64,000 nucleotides of DNA from Coturnix japonica (GCF_001577835.2 NC_029526.1:6487761-6551760), one strand, 5' to 3'; numbered from the stretch's first letter, positions 39,050 to 53,600 are shown. A program made the numbers and translations. Notes: a model not told the origin generated them from the sequence alone.

Positions 39050-42000
39050 AACATAGAAAAAGTTTCTGTTGCCTTACCTCCCCATTTAACAAATCTTTAA
39101 TATGAAGTCATAAATTAGTAATTGTTCAAGTGAAAGGGGATACAGACCAACTCACAGTTGTTGTTTTTTTTCCCCATGTTTTCCTCAAAGTACAAAGGTA
39201 ACAAATAGCTACTTAGTTTTTTAATGCCAGAGAGGACCCATAAGGCAGTTTTACTGTTTCCCTTTGATAACTCACGTATTGTTTCCAAAGGCTGGGGATT
39301 CTGTTGGTAGTTGAGAGAGAGGCAGATATCTCATGGTTTCACATATTGTCCACATTATTAACTTCATGACAGATAAAGCTATTCACACTTTAGCTTGTTA
39401 TTTAAATATGTTTCAAAATGGCAAAGCTTAGACAGGCATTTGGTGAAGTTCCAGACTTTTGCTTCTGTTGAAATCAACAGTAAAACAGATTAACTTCAAC
39501 TGGAGCAAGACTAAAGCATTATGAAGTAATTGTTAGAATAAAAACAATGTCACAGAAACGTGTGGATTGTTAAACTCACACAGTCTTTGTATGAAAATGG
39601 AGTTGCCCTTTCCTGCACAATTTTGAAATAACATTCATAAATGGGTCAAGAAATACTCTTCTGAGTTGTAATATTGTTTAATTCCAGAAAGCTTATAATG
39701 TGATGATTCTCTGATTTTCTCTAAGTAAAGAACTATCTTGTATATAAAATTACTACAAAATAACAAACTGATAATGTTAACATTTTTTCTATAAAAATAA
39801 TTAAAAAAAAAGGAAATACACATATTTTAATAAAGAAAGGTGAGGTATTATTCTGTTTTGCAGTCTTTGCACTCACAGAAATAACTGCAGTGAAGTATTT
39901 AATGTAAGCGGTTTTATCTGAAATAGAATGCGAGCATGTGCAATGAAAAATACCTATAAAGAGCTGATATCCTACAGGTTTTTACAGATTCCTTATGCAT
40001 TTCCTAAAAACTGACTATAACATAATGTATTTAGCAATACTATGATTATTGGCTGTAGTAAGGTTAATTATAAGCAGGAGGTATAAGCACAGAGGAAGTA
40101 GTCACAAGCCATCATTATGCTGGAACTCAGAAACAGCTTTTAGGAACGTGTTTATCTTGTCGAAGGACAAGATTCTGGGAAAAGCTGGACTGGTTTCTTT
40201 TTTAAGACAGCTACTGATATATTATTGGTGGACTAATTAGCAGGTTTTGTGAGTTCTGTTGGTTCTTTTCCCCCTGTAGAATAAAAAAGGCTATAAATAT
40301 CTGTCTTCTACAAAATGTTTTCATCGTTTTCTGTGTATGTCCTAGCCTCAAAATATTGAGCTTGCTGACTCTTTTCTGCCTCCTTTCTTCTAAAGAGAAA
40401 ATACTCTTGTAGATGCACACATTCAGAGGCAGCTTTATACCTCAAGAAGATGTATATAACAGGTTTTTTGCTAAAGCATTCTTAAGTCTATGTATTTCTT
40501 CATCCCTTGATTTCCATTCTCCCTTGCTTCCCCTGCCTATGTAAGTACTTCCATTTTCCATGTACCTACTTGCCCACCCCCTCTTTCCTTCAAAAACCCT
40601 GTAATAATAATCACTCTGACCAGGCAATGTAAAGTCCTCAGTGCACTATTCAACTGCTTTTGCCCAGAAGCCATATAATAATAATAAATGTTAAATGATT
40701 TTTGTCTCCAGTTATCTACTCCAATGCTTTATCTCTTGTTCTAGCTTCAGCCTTTGTACAATCTGTTCCATATTACATAGCATGCCACTTTACTCCAGCA
40801 TTGGTTTCATCGTGTATACCTGATGTAAACATCGTGAGAGGGCCTAGCATATTTTACAACAGTTATAATACAATTTAGGTGAAATATAAGCAGATGCAGA
40901 GGTATTGTAATAGTGTCTTCACACTTACCTTAGAAGAAAATATTCTCGTAAAACCTCCTTTGAAACAAAGCTGTTTAAAAATTGCCCTCCATTAAATAGA
41001 GGCAACACAACAAACTAATAACCAATAATGTCTTTTTCTTCACAGAAAATGCCTGCATGTATTATAGAAAACAGGATATAATAGGCCAGATTGTTCAAAG
41101 TACATAGTTCAAGAACATGCCAACTTTAGTTACATCCAAATTTTAAGTATGAAGATATAACAGCTGTGAAAATGCTGCATATGTATTACAAAATGCAGCT
41201 TTTATCTTAAGAATGTCTTTAACTCTCTGTGGTGTGAGTTATTGTTAGTAAGACTGAAAGATCACATACTTACAGTTCAGGTGTTCATTGTGTGTTGAAT
41301 AGCACAGGGACTGCTGCATACTGGGAAAAAAAAACAAAACAAAAATGAATATTATATAAAAACAGTGAGTGCAAGTGTAAAACACATATCAGATAGCATA
41401 ATTAAAAATAACAATAATTGGCAAGGCCAACTCTCATTATGTCGAGGGCCTCACTCACATCTCAGCTGTTACACGCAAAATACGTTCTAATAAATGGAAG
41501 TACTTTTTCCAAATACAAATCTTATTTTAAATGTCCTGCCTGGCCCAGTTTCGAGCAACACTGAGATCTGTTACTAGATCAAGAAGAAAGCTGGAAATTG
41601 TTCAGGAATTTAAACAATAATGAAGAAATAATAAAGAGATCCACAGTTACTGGATCTTAGAAAGAACATTATCTGGAAGTTTCAACTTATGTTCTTGAAA
41701 ATGTGTAGAAATGAGACAAGGTGCATAATATACCAACTGCCTAATCAGATCAGATCTGAAATAAAAAATATATTTAAAGAAAAGGTCAAGTAGGCTCCAT
41801 AGTTTTCAGTGTATGACTGCATTTTTCTTCAGGAGTACTTAAACAGAACAAGTCACTATTATTATTTAAATTTGATTGTATAGTACTAGTCTTTAAACAG
41901 AAGTCAATAATGCCTACTTATATACTCAAGTGACTAGGAAGAAAGACAAAAAGACTACGTTAAATGCACAAAATATCTTGATAAATTGTTAGGGGAGGGG

Positions 42001-44015
42001 GGGGTGACAATTTTCTTTAACATTAAGGTAAGGCTGATCTCTCTAATAAACATAAACAATTCTTATTTGATTTCTAAAGCATTATAAAATGCTTCAACCA
42101 AAGAAATTCAACTTGTTCCATATAAAGAATGCATAAGGACCTGAAATACAAACCAAGTGTGAATGACCCCTTTTAGAGCCTGTGTAAAGCCAGAGCAATA
42201 CGTTGTAGTGCTGAGAATGGTGCAGACTATTTAAAGCAAAACCTCATACAGCAACTGCTACAGTTTTAACATTCTGTCTTTTCATCACATTGTGTGAATT
42301 TACCTAACGTTACAAACTAAGCGAACAAGCCAAGTGGAGGAGGAGAATGATAAAGGAATTGAAATAAACAAACAGAAAAGAACAGCCACACCAAAGAGAA
42401 CAAAGACAATACACAAGTGCTGACAAAAAGAAGTGAGGGACAACATTTCAGCTATGTGCCTAACAGGTTCTGTCAATACAACTCATGAGCTGTTGGTAGA
42501 AGCACAGCACCTGCTGGGTTGAGCTGTTCGCTCTTCTGATCTCCAGCTGCTGACATTTTGCTTTGTTTTTAAATGCAAAGACACAAATGCATATTACTCC
42601 ACGGCATTTTAAATACTGTTGGTAGCAGTCATGCTGATTATGTTTTGCTCCAGATCTGCAAAGTGCTTCCTTGCACTCTCATAACTTCCCTTCCTACCTG
42701 ATTGCCCTCTAATAAAATGCTGTATGACAAAAAAAAAAAAAGTAATTTCTAGAAGCACATGAATCAGTGAGTGCAGTGCAAAATCACCAGGGCAGGTATG
42801 TGTGCCAGACAGTTTGTAGAGTGGCTGACAAGTCTAAATGCAGCCTTGCCAAAATAAAAAATGAATTCAAGTAGTGCAAGACACAGGTAAGCTGAACACT
42901 GAAGCCTTACTAGTGCCAGCTGCATATGTTAAACCGTAGAATTACTGAAGGCTGTGCAGACAGACTCTAAAATACTGAAGAGACTTATCTCTCCCAATGA
43001 GTTTTTTTTTCTTTCTTCATCTCTACATCTCTGAGCCAGATGATAATTACAGTCCATGTGGTGGTTGTCCCGGTAGCTGTTTTCTTCCCTAACACTGCTT
43101 TTCTCTCTCCAATACTAATCTCCATTTTCCTTTGAAGTCTTTGACTGCCACACCTACAATACCACAGCAAGTATTACCATGACGTACTAAGCCAGATTAT
43201 GCCAGGCTTCGTAAACACAGCGATGGAATTCAGGGCTCTGTAAATATCAGCCTAATGAGCAGCGAAACCACCAGCAGATGGCTCTTCCCAACGCAGCCAT
43301 TGCAGTCACAAGCTGAGGCGAAGAGACGAAGTCGCTCTCCAAATAATGAGGAAAGAAGCCTTGAAGTGCTTCGATCTGCTCCCCTCAGGCAAAAGGCCTA
43401 TTCAAATTCCTGCACCTTAAATACATGAATCATTTCAAAGTACCTTTTCTGCACTTTCATACCGGCCAAGTCTCTAATCAGCTCCTCAGACTGTCCTCAG
43501 GTCCCAGCACCACTCACCTCATCCCAGACGCTCCAGGTATGGCTGTGGGGGGCACTGCAGAGAACTGGCCGCATCCTTCCCTCTGCCAAGCACCTGCCCC
43601 AGGTTCCAGAGTCTTCCAGCAGCCGCTGCCTGAAGAAGGGCTGATGACCACAACAGTGTGAGGAAAGGCTGAAGGAAATACAGTCCTGACCAGGCCTGAG
43701 GGCTGAGGTTCTAATTAGGCACAAGTAGGAGTTTTATTTGCTGCCTATAAGCAATGCCTTGCCATGGCCTCAGCACAACTCACTTCTCTGCACCACTTCA
43801 GGCCTAGCATAGCAACTAGTGCTTTATTTAAGATCCCATAAGCAGAGCAAAACATGAAAAACAGCGAGCAGATGGGTGCCCGTGTTATTTATAACCACCG
43901 AAGCCTCGGTCATACACCCTGAAGAAAAACCGGTTGATGTCTGAGGTCTGACAGCATGAGGCGCTCTGTGCTTCAGGAGCAAGGCACAGCCAGCTGTGGG
44001 GATCTTTGTGTACAG
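39050..44015. other. intergenic region, no supported gene
   Basis: About 5 kb between the candidate peptide gene and the DNAJA2 promoter. I see a G-rich run at 41992-42005, A-runs and short chance frames. GC content rises from about 43.2 kb toward the CpG island. Nothing recognisable as coding. Confidence 0.6.
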
Positions 44016-44017
44016 TA

Positions 44018-44172
44018 ACCACAGTCCTTGGTGGTGTTCAAGGCCAGGTTGGACGGGGCCCTGGGCAACCTGATCTAGTAAATGTGTATGTTTGGTGGCC
44101 CTGACAGGCGGGGGGTTGGAACTACATGATCCTTGAGGTCCCTTCCAACCCGGGTCATTCTGTGATTCTGTG
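44018..44172 (+). mobile_element. CR1 LINE 3' tail, copy 1
   Basis: GGCCAGGTTGGACGGGGCCC, GGCAACCTGAT, then GGTCCCTTCCAACCCGGGTC and the end TTCTGTGATTCTGTGA are the terminal ~150 bp of a CR1 element in the plus direction. It is almost the same as the copy at 63541-63685. It abuts the DNAJA2 CpG island. Confidence 0.9.
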
Positions 44173-44205
44173 ACCCGGGGAACGCCGCAGCCTCAGTTTC
44201 CACAC

Positions 44206-44215
44206 GGAACGTTCC
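44206..44215. promoter_or_regulatory. DNAJA2: heat-shock-element-like palindrome
   Basis: GGAACGTTCC contains the inverted GAA/TTC pair spaced by two bases that forms half of a classical HSF1 site. It lies ~340 bp upstream of the DNAJA2 start codon. A third unit is not evident, so binding strength is uncertain. Confidence 0.4.
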
Positions 44216-44466
44216 ACAGCTCCGCTCGCCCCTTCCCGCCCACGGCGCGCGGCCACCACGAGCAGCAGCTCGAGCTCCACAGCACACAGCGCCCAGCGCC
44301 CATCACAGAGCACAGAGCACACAGCGCCCATCGCCCCCTACAGCCCCGCGGTGGCGCTGTGTCAGTATCCCGAGCTGTTCCGCTGGGGCGTGGCCTCAGC
44401 CCCTCAGGCCGAAGCGGGGCGGGCTTCTCCCGCGTCGCGGCGCGGTGACGCAGCGGCGTCTGCGCG

Positions 44467-44474
44467 TGACGTCG
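44467..44474 (+). promoter_or_regulatory. DNAJA2: CRE-like site near DNAJA2 start
   Basis: TGACGTCG, one base from the full ATF/CREB palindrome, lies ~85 bp upstream of the ATG, where core promoters of CpG-island genes often carry such sites. Confidence 0.4.
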
Positions 44475-44556
44475 CAGCGGCGTTCGTCCTGCTCCCGGTC
44501 TCGCCCTCGCCGCCCCTCGGCCTTTCTCCGGCCCGCGACTGCCGCCCGCTGCCGCC

Positions 44557-44634
44557 ATGGCGAACGTGGCCGACACGAAGCTGTACGACATCCTGGGCGT
44601 GCCGCCCGGGGCCTCCGATAACGAGCTCAAGAAG
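44557..44634 (+). CDS. DNAJA2: DNAJA2 exon 1 coding part
   Basis: Encodes [20 protein letters not shown] plus DNELKK, helix I and the start of helix II of the J domain. Donor AAG/GTGCGG, phase 0. Confidence 0.97.
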
Positions 44635-47600
44635 GTGCGGCGGAGGAGCGGCGGCCGGCGCCCGGGGATGGCGGGCGGTAGCGCTGCGGGGCGGGGGCGG
44701 GCCGGGAGCCGGACGGGGCCCCGCGGGGCGGCGGGTGAGGGACGGTGGGAGGCGAGAGGGACGGGACGGGCCTGGGGGGGTGGGGAGGCGCTGCCCGGAG
44801 GCGACGGGGCCGCGCAGGGTCTGACCGCGAGGCCTGAGTTTGCGGGCGGGAAGGGAGAGGCGCCCGGTGCCGCCTCGGCACGGCGGGAGCGCGCAGGCCG
44901 CGCCGAGGGGCCGGCCGCACTTCGCCTGAGGGCGGCAGCGGAGCCGGGTAGGCCTCGGGCCGGCCTCGAGCGGCGGGGGAGCCGGGCCGTACCACACACA
45001 CACCGCCGCCCGGCCCGGCGATCTGAGATCTCCGCGATGGCCGTGGGCGGCCTCCGCCTCCTGCAGCTGTACGCGCCTTAGCGCGGCTCGCGATGGGCGG
45101 GGGCTCCACGGGAGGGGTTCGGCGTGAAGCGGCGCAGGGCTGCGGCCGCCCCATTGTCTGCCCCACGTGTGGGCACGGCGGGGTTTCGGTTTGATGGAGT
45201 TCGGTCCCTGCCGGGCGGGGAGCATCAAAGCGAGGGAATAAAGAGGTGAGGAGGAAACTTGGGGTCAGGTCATCGGTATAACAACGTACCACAGGCATTT
45301 CGGTACGGAGCGTATGAACCATTTCCCCCCCCCTCCCCCATAAAAAAAAAAAAAAAAGGAGAAATTTACCACCGTTTGTATGGGAGGGAGGAAAATTAAC
45401 AGGCAAGTTTACTAGCAGTGACCTGCTTCCGCTGCTGGGTGGTGCTGCCATGAACAACCACGTTACCCGGCATGCACATGGTGGCTGAATTTGTGCAGGG
45501 ATAGGCAGTAGCAGTGTTGAAATAGTGTTAGTGGAAGGCGGTAGGAGGCTGGTGAGCACCATCAGGCGCTATTTTTTGCCTTACTAAGGTCTCTTAAGGG
45601 TGTTTTCTCTCCCATATGAATGAAGAACTTCCAACATTCTTTTACTCGGTGACCTTTGTATTCGTTGCTATATGTTACACTTGTCATGGAATGTTCCAAC
45701 TGCCTGTAGCACTCAGTTTGTCCCTCTTATCCTCACTGAGAGGTCACATGGATGCTTCATTAATCAGATATTAAAATATCAGATATGAAAGCAGAGAAAA
45801 GCAGGTGCAGAGAAATGGATGATGGCTTCACCAAGAAGCAGGAGGAAAACAGCCTTTAACCAATGGTTAGTTAAACTAACCTATATTAATGCTATTGTAG
45901 GTGATTGTGTAGCCTTGATTCTGGATCTGTTTCTCTTTAATTAAAAAGAGGTTGCTTGCTCTGGGGCCGTGATCCTAAGAATTGCTCTAAGCTGCTGCGC
46001 TGCTACAGAAGACATGAGCTTTTCCCTTTAACCACCACCACGCAAAATCCTTTCTAGGTGATAAGATGATATGTAGATTTTTCAGTTTTAATTTTTTCAT
46101 TATTTTAGTGCTTAAATTATAAGGAAAAAATGTTTTTATTACAGAATGTTCAAGTTTGTGGAAGGTTAAGCCTTGTTATTGATGGGTAATTTGTACTATG
46201 AGCCCTGTGACTTTTGCTCTTTACTCTTAGTGTATTGTAGTAAATTTTGCTTCTGATATCAATGTTCTGCTTCGTTTTATTAAATTTTTTAAGCTCAGAG
46301 TACTTAAAGATAATCAGTAAAGGCTGGTAACTTCAGATAAAGAAAAGGAATGTTACCAGATGTAAAGCTCTCTTAGAGCTGTGATTCCAAAGACAGAATT
46401 TAGATGCTCAGCTCTACTCAGATGTCACTTGAGTCATTTCTGTTAACAATAATGGGAATATTGAGAAGAGTTGAGGTGGGGTGAGGGAGATGTTATGGTC
46501 AAACACTCACATAGTAGAAAGTCTTGTTACTTGCTTTGATCCTCCAAGGTAGGAACAAAGGTGATGGAGTACTGCTAAAGAAAAGGTTATGGTCCTGAGA
46601 ACCAAAGCACTGGTCAAAAAAAAAACATATTTAAAATGCTTTGTGACCAGTTCTGTCTGCAGTTTTGGAACAATGAAGTGGTGATTGTTCTGCACATGGA
46701 ACTCATACTTAGTTCAGCACGAGATTGGATGTTTCATTGTTGGTAGGTAAAGGAAAAAAAAATAAAATGATTTTTCTTGGAATAGTGACTGATAGAGTTG
46801 GATGAGAAGCTGAGGCAGCCATTTTGTTGTTAATGTCTTGCTGTGATTGAGGTGATGTAGTCAAATCAGAATTATGTGCGCCATTGATGCATGACTGATT
46901 TCAAAACATTCATTTTCTCATTTTTTGTTAGGATTTTCTTTCTTCCTGGAAGACTACTTGAGTTTCTCAGAAAAGTACAGATGACCTAAAATTGGAACTA
47001 ATTTTATATTTCTTTCAACCAGGCTTATAGAAAGCTGGCCAAGGAGTACCATCCTGATAAGAATCCAAATGCTGGTGACAAAGTAAGACTTGCTTTTATA
47101 TTTTTTCATTTAAACTCCTGTAGTTTGCTGTTTCAATAGCATCTAAGGGTCTCAATGGTACTGTTGGGGGGTTTGGTGTTGAAGATTATTCAAAATCAGT
47201 AAGAACTATGAGAGGGAACCAAGTATTTGTGGAGGGACTTGAAACTGCAGCATAAAACATATTGCATATATGAGAAATTTGGATCAGATATATTGTACTC
47301 ACAGCAAATAAAAAAAAAAAAGTTAATTAAGTTGACTCAATTGATTATCCCCATCAGGAATTCTCATGTTTTCTTACAAGTGAACAGGGATGACTATGAG
47401 AAGATGATGTTTTGTGGACTGACAAGTTAAAGTGCATTTTAAAACAGGAGAACAATTGAGCAACTTTTTAAGTGCCTGACAAGTCTGACAATCTCTGTCA
47501 TGTATGTAACTTGTTTTTGCCTGTTGGCTACTGCAATAATGTGCATTTTTTACGTGTTAGTAAGATTGTCTTGTGCTAGGCCCAAAAAGCAAGTCAATGG

Positions 47601-50600
47601 ATATCTGCGATAAAATATCATGTTTTAGTATAAAGTAAGATGTAATACAACTATGTCTAAGTCTGCCTTCCTCTCTTAGTAGAAAGGAGGGGTGGAAAAG
47701 GTTATGTTGTGTACTATCATCCTAGGGTGTTCATGCTGGGCAGGGAACTGTAGCAAAATTCTCCCTTAGTTACAAATTATCATGCACTGATGTGATTCTG
47801 TCCTTCTTCTAGTTCAAAGAAATAAGCTTTGCCTATGAAGTATTGTCAAATCCAGAGAAACGTGAGTTATATGATAGATATGGAGAACAGGGCCTTCGAG
47901 AAGGTAGTGGTGGAAGCAGTGGAATGGACGATATTTTCTCCCACATCTTTGGTGGTGGATTATTCAATTTCATGGGTGGTCAGAGTAGAAGTCGTAATGG
48001 TAGAAGAAGAGGTGAAGATATGATGCATCCTCTCAAGTAAGTATCTTATTGCTGAAATTAATATACATTTTCAAGTTTTTCTTATCAGTATTCTTCTCTG
48101 CTAGCTTAAATTTTGGTGTGCTCCTCAGGTGAGGTTATGCAGTTTGCACCTCCTTTTCAGACCTGTATGTGTCATGTATGGTCCAGAAGGCAGTTATCTT
48201 ATTTTCAATAAATAGTTAATTATGTAGGTTATCTGATACTTTGATTTGTCTGACTACTAACCTGCAACTAAGCCTTAGTTGATGTTTTTTTCTTGGTTTT
48301 GCTTCTGAGTTATGCTTGGAAGTTCTAATGTGAAATTGCATTAAATAAACAAGTATTGCATAATAGCTGGACTCTTAGGAAAGCAGAGGTACTAATGTTA
48401 GGCAGCTTTGTTCAAACTTCCTTTAAGGCTGCATCTTTTCTATGGTTGGCAAACCATGCAGAGTCTGGTTGCTTCTGTTTGCTTACTTAGTTTAGCAGCT
48501 AGTAGTGTATGCTGTGTTACTAATTTTCTTTAGTTTTGTTTTTGTTTGTATGTGCTAATGCTGGGCAACCTTTTCTAGTTTAATATTCTTGACGTTGAAA
48601 ATTCTGTCCAGTAATGTGAACTTGGGGTTAATCAACTTCTCTCACTTTACAAAGGTTATTAGAATTTGCTTGTGTATTCAAGGGTGTCTAAAAATGAACA
48701 AATGTAAAGAACCATATAGCCTTGGGACTTGTTAGTCCTTCTTTATGCCTCCTCTCCCCCAGTATCCTCTGTTTTCCAATGGAAAGTACAGCAGTAAGTA
48801 TATATTCTTGTGTATGTATGCAATAAATACCTCGAAGATGATCTAGAGAGAGGAGGGCTTCTCACTTGCTTGGTAGAACCTCTTCGGAAAAGAAAACTAA
48901 AATATCAGATGTGACTGTAATGAAACATAACATGCTATGTTTGCTTGCTTCCTATGGAGAAGCCTGACTAATTTGTTTTTGTTTCTGCCAGTTACATCAT
49001 AGCTTTTCTCTTAAGTGGTGTTCAGGGCTGTGTCTATGTATTCATATGTATGGAACAATTCTTAATGATTCCTTGTGAAAGCCAATGTGGTGCTTTTTAA
49101 AAATATCTTGTTTTAACAGCAGATTTAGTCATTATGAAGAACTGTTTTTCTATTACTTGTCCTAGGCAGATATCTTAATTATGTGGAGAACAGATACTGT
49201 TAAATGATAACACTGGAGAAAACGCTTTATTTTGCAGAGTCTCTTTAGAAGATTTATATAATGGAAAGACAACTAAACTACAACTTAGCAAGAATGTCCT
49301 TTGTAGCGCATGTAATGGGTGAGTTTGTTTCTGCTTCTGAATTCTCTAGTTGCTTTGTTGATATATGATATAATGAAGCATTTTCTGTGTCAGATCTTCA
49401 TCGGTATTTAACTTACTGGGGTCTTCACTCAGACTGGAAAATAGTTTAATTGTAATTTCATGGGCTTTGAACTAACTGGGGTTTGTATGTGTGTTTGTGT
49501 TTGCCAGTAGGGACACCTGACTCATTGGCAGTGCAGTCAGGCATGTTAACCTACTGCTGTAAATATTCTGTCATATGTTTCTGAAAGGCTTGGTTTTAAT
49601 GCAACTGGTGCTTTCTATTCTAGTCAAGGAGGGAAGGCTGGAGCTGTTCAGAAATGTAATGCTTGTCGGGGTAGAGGTGTACGTATCATGATCAGACAGC
49701 TGGCTCCTGGAATGGTTCAGCAGATGCAGTCTGTATGCTCTGACTGCAATGGAGAAGGTAGGCCGGCTCTTCTGTATTCCTCAGTGCGCTTATAAATATG
49801 CAATAAAAATATGTAAATATTTATCTTGTGTGTTTGGAAGAACTGCTGCATAGCTTCTGTCATACAGTGAAAGGCATCTCATCTAGGAGAGCTTTTCCCT
49901 CGTGTGGTCAGTTAGGTGTCTGGTCCCAGTGTGGAGAAGTCATTTTAATTAGAGCAGCAACACCATTGTATGTCTGGAGTGCAGAAAACAACCTGGAAAC
50001 TTGAGTAATGGGGATTAATTCTGGTGTTTGTTTTTTTTTGTGTGTGTTACTTGGTGGTGGTGGTGGTTTCTGTTTATTTTGTTTTTTAAAGACTTAGATG
50101 TGAATTTTACTTGTTGCTTTTACTCTTCTATTAAAAAGACCAACATCTGGGGGGGAGAGGGGAGGAGGGTTAAAAGCCTTTATTTATTTAATTTTGCAGT
50201 CTTATTCTCTAAGAACAGCTTTATGTTAAAACTGAAGTTGGACTTAAAAAAAAAAAAAAAAAAATTACTAAGATACCCTTTGCTGAATTGGTTGTTTGAC
50301 CGTCATGCGATATGTGCTTTGTGTGAATTCTTTCTGAATGTTAGGCAATTTGCAGAGCAGTGATGCAGCCTTTTAGATAGCTTTGTTTATGACAATACCT
50401 GAAATTACAAAGGGCTGTATTTCATTGAAATATTTTACAAATGATATTTCTGAACATCTTGTTTTCACCATTCGAGTACATCATTTCAGCTGGGTAGAAC
50501 AGAGAATTTAAGCTGTTCTGTATAATTATCCTTCAGTTTGCTGGAGGATGTACTTGTGTTGCTAGAGGTGACAAACAGTGTGAAAAACTATTCACTGTCA

Positions 50601-53600
50601 GAGCAGTATAGAAGTGGAATCTTATGTGCCAGGCTATTTTAGATAATTTCTGTCTTGTATGAAGCCAGTTTGACCAGCTGTCTTCTCTTCAATGTATGTA
50701 AATCTCAAGTTTTGCTGACTATATTTATATGATACTTCAGAGCTGTGGTAAAATACTGCAAAATGGGACTCCCTCAGTAATCCTCCTTTCACTGATGTTA
50801 ACAGAACAGAACTAAGTTTCCAAAATTCAGTTTAGTAGTTTGAAATTAGTACTGTAACTTTTAAGAGAGAGTGGATGCTTATGTTTGGTTTTAGGTTTAC
50901 TCCTCGTTTATAATGATTATCTTGCATTTTAGCAAAGAACTTAAAAATCGGTGTTTTTTTATTTTTAAATTTATTTTAAAGAGAAATTGAATGGTAAGGA
51001 TACCGGAGTTCAATTTGGACCTAAGGAGCAATGCAAGCTGCAAACCTCATCTTTTGTTTTGTCTTCCTTGTCCAAAATCTTCTTTTAAAGATTCCTGAAA
51101 AGGCAGCTTGGAAACTTGCATATTTATATACAAAAAGATATATGTATCTTTGTGTTACCTTTTTGTTCATTCTTTCCCATCTCCTAAGTACAGTAAGTAG
51201 AGCCTGGCTTTCTCCTTGTCAAAATGCGTAAAGCAACATCTAAATGACTGGTTCTGTTGTGTATGTTATTCAACTTACTTTAAAACAGCTTGTTTCCCCT
51301 TTCAGAATGGTGTACAATTATGTGTAAATCTCTGAACTCAAAACTTGTGTCTTTAGGTGAAGTAATTAATGAAAAAGACCGCTGTAAAAAATGTGAAGGG
51401 AAAAAGGTGATCAAAGAGGTAAAAATACTTGAAGTCCATGTAGACAAAGGCATGAAACATGGGCAAAGAATTACATTCAGTGGAGAAGCAGATCAAGCTC
51501 CAGGTGTGGAACCAGGCGATATTGTCCTCTTACTCCAAGAAAAGGAGAATGAGGTAATACTTTTGAGTTTATATTAAATTGCATTTAAAATATAATCTTT
51601 TAATATTTTAGTGATGTAAATGGCTGCTCGGTTTGAAGTAACTCATGTAGTTGCACCTAAGTTATTACCAGCTTTAAGTATCTGGTAATTCGTAAGCTTT
51701 TCAATGCTGTGGACTGCTATTTTGTCAAGGCTTATGTATAGCCTTATTCTTCTTCTGTAATACTGCGTGAAACCCAGCATCACAGTTACTTGATTCTTGG
51801 TTTCTTTTTGATAAGGGAGAACACTGTATGCATACAAAACAAATGCACGTACCAGCATGACAATCCATATGGTAGATATCATTTCTATCTCAGTCTTATA
51901 ATGGTTTTACAGCATTAACTATTTGGTTTTACAGCATTAACTATTCTGAAAAATACTGAAACCCTGTGTCCTACTGAGAAGAACTAGACTGATAGTCGAG
52001 ATTTTATGTTCTTAAAATCTCCTTTGAAGTAGGAAAGGAGGTGGAAGAAGTAATGCTTTTGGCAGCCTACCAGCAGACAAACTCGTGTGTATTCTGGTGA
52101 AAAATCCAAAGTGCTGTGGCTGAAAGATCTCTTAAGATGGCTGCGGACTAATTGATCGAAACCTTGCCCCATAGCTAACTAGCTGAAGGAGATGGGAGCA
52201 GCTACAATAAATGTTGAGAAACCAAAATGTGATTTCTGTAGCATGGTGTAGAGGAAGTAGTGTCAAACAGTCCTGAAATTTTTGTTTATAGCCTAATTTT
52301 TGTGAAAGGTCTTGGGGAACACGGCTGCTTTATGGGCTACCTTTTATGTAATTTGAACCTAATGCTTTGGGATGTTGTGTGGTTTGTATTATCTTGTATG
52401 ACATGTTTGTAATGCACAGACTTCCACAGTATGTTGGTAGGTCTGACATGAAGTTTTAGGAACAGAAATAAGCTCTAAATAATTAGTTTTGTGAGGATAT
52501 GGTTGTAGTACTAGAAAAGATACCTCCTGTTTCTGTTTTTCAGGTGTTCCAAAGGGATGGGAATGATTTGCATATGACGCACAAGATAGGACTTGTTGAA
52601 GCACTGTGTGGATTCCAGTTCACATTTAAGCACCTCGATGGGCGTCAAATTGTGGTTAAATATCCTCCTGGAAAAGTAATTGAACCAGGTAAGCTTGAGG
52701 AGATAAGGACTCCTTTGACCATGCTTTCACCTGAACCTTGGCTAGAGAATTGGGTAGGGCAAGATTTTCCTAAAGTAGCATTTCTTATTTCTTACTGTTA
52801 CAGGCTGTGTCCGTGTAGTCAGAGGTGAAGGAATGCCACAGTATCGCAATCCTTTTGAGAAGGGGGATCTTTACATTAAATTTGACGTTCAGTTTCCTGA
52901 AAATAACTGGATTAGCCCAGAGAAGCTTTCAGTAAGTAGTCTTTCAAGCATGAATTTGGTAGTCTACTGGACGGTGTATGCAAGGTGCTTGTGTGTTAGC
53001 TTCCCGTTCTTGCCTCCAATTCTTGCTTTGCAATGCCTAAGTTTGAATAAATTGTTCTATTAACACTGTTTATAGCAGCATATGATTTGGAAATATGTAT
53101 TGAAATATAGGTTTCTGGTACCTGTTTTTAAAAGTTGTGTGGATTTTTAGTAGATGGGAACAGGAGGAAGAATCTTCCTGTGACCATGTAATAAGTCTTC
53201 AGAGTGCAACTATATTTACTGGTTGCACATTAGTTGATAATGTGTGGAGCTTTTTCCTTATTAATGTGTCTTCCAGTTAATGCAGATACTTTGGTTACTC
53301 TTAAATGAGTTGTGCACTCCAGGGCTTATGCCAGTTTAGGCTTCCAAAGCAAACTTGCTCTGAGGAGGAGTCATGAAGCTGTGGGGAAAGTCATCGCTTT
53401 ATGTAGATAAAGTTGGAGATACGGTACTGAATGCACTTCTTTTTTCGGGGCAGGAACTTGAAGATCTTCTGCCTGCTAGACCAGAATTTCCTAATGTAAT
53501 TGGTGATGCAGAAGAGGTAGATCTTCAAGAATTTGATACCACTCGTGGTTCAGGTGGTGGCCAGAGACGTGAAGCTTATAATGATAGTTCTGATGAAGAA

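Larger units (their letters stand above)
44173..45240 (+). promoter_or_regulatory. DNAJA2: CpG island promoter of DNAJA2
   Basis: Very GC- and CpG-rich block covering the region upstream of the start codon, exon 1 and the beginning of intron 1, with no TATA box. It contains a GGAACGTTCC palindrome (44206-44215) and a CRE-like TGACGTCG (44467-44474). Long open frames on both strands here are GC artefacts. Confidence 0.9.

Noticed and set aside
44193-45562. Several open frames of 150-310 codons on both strands around the DNAJA2 start
   Set aside because: They lie in the CpG island, overlap each other in several frames, are Pro/Arg/Ala-rich and show no domain; low stop-codon density in GC-rich DNA explains them.
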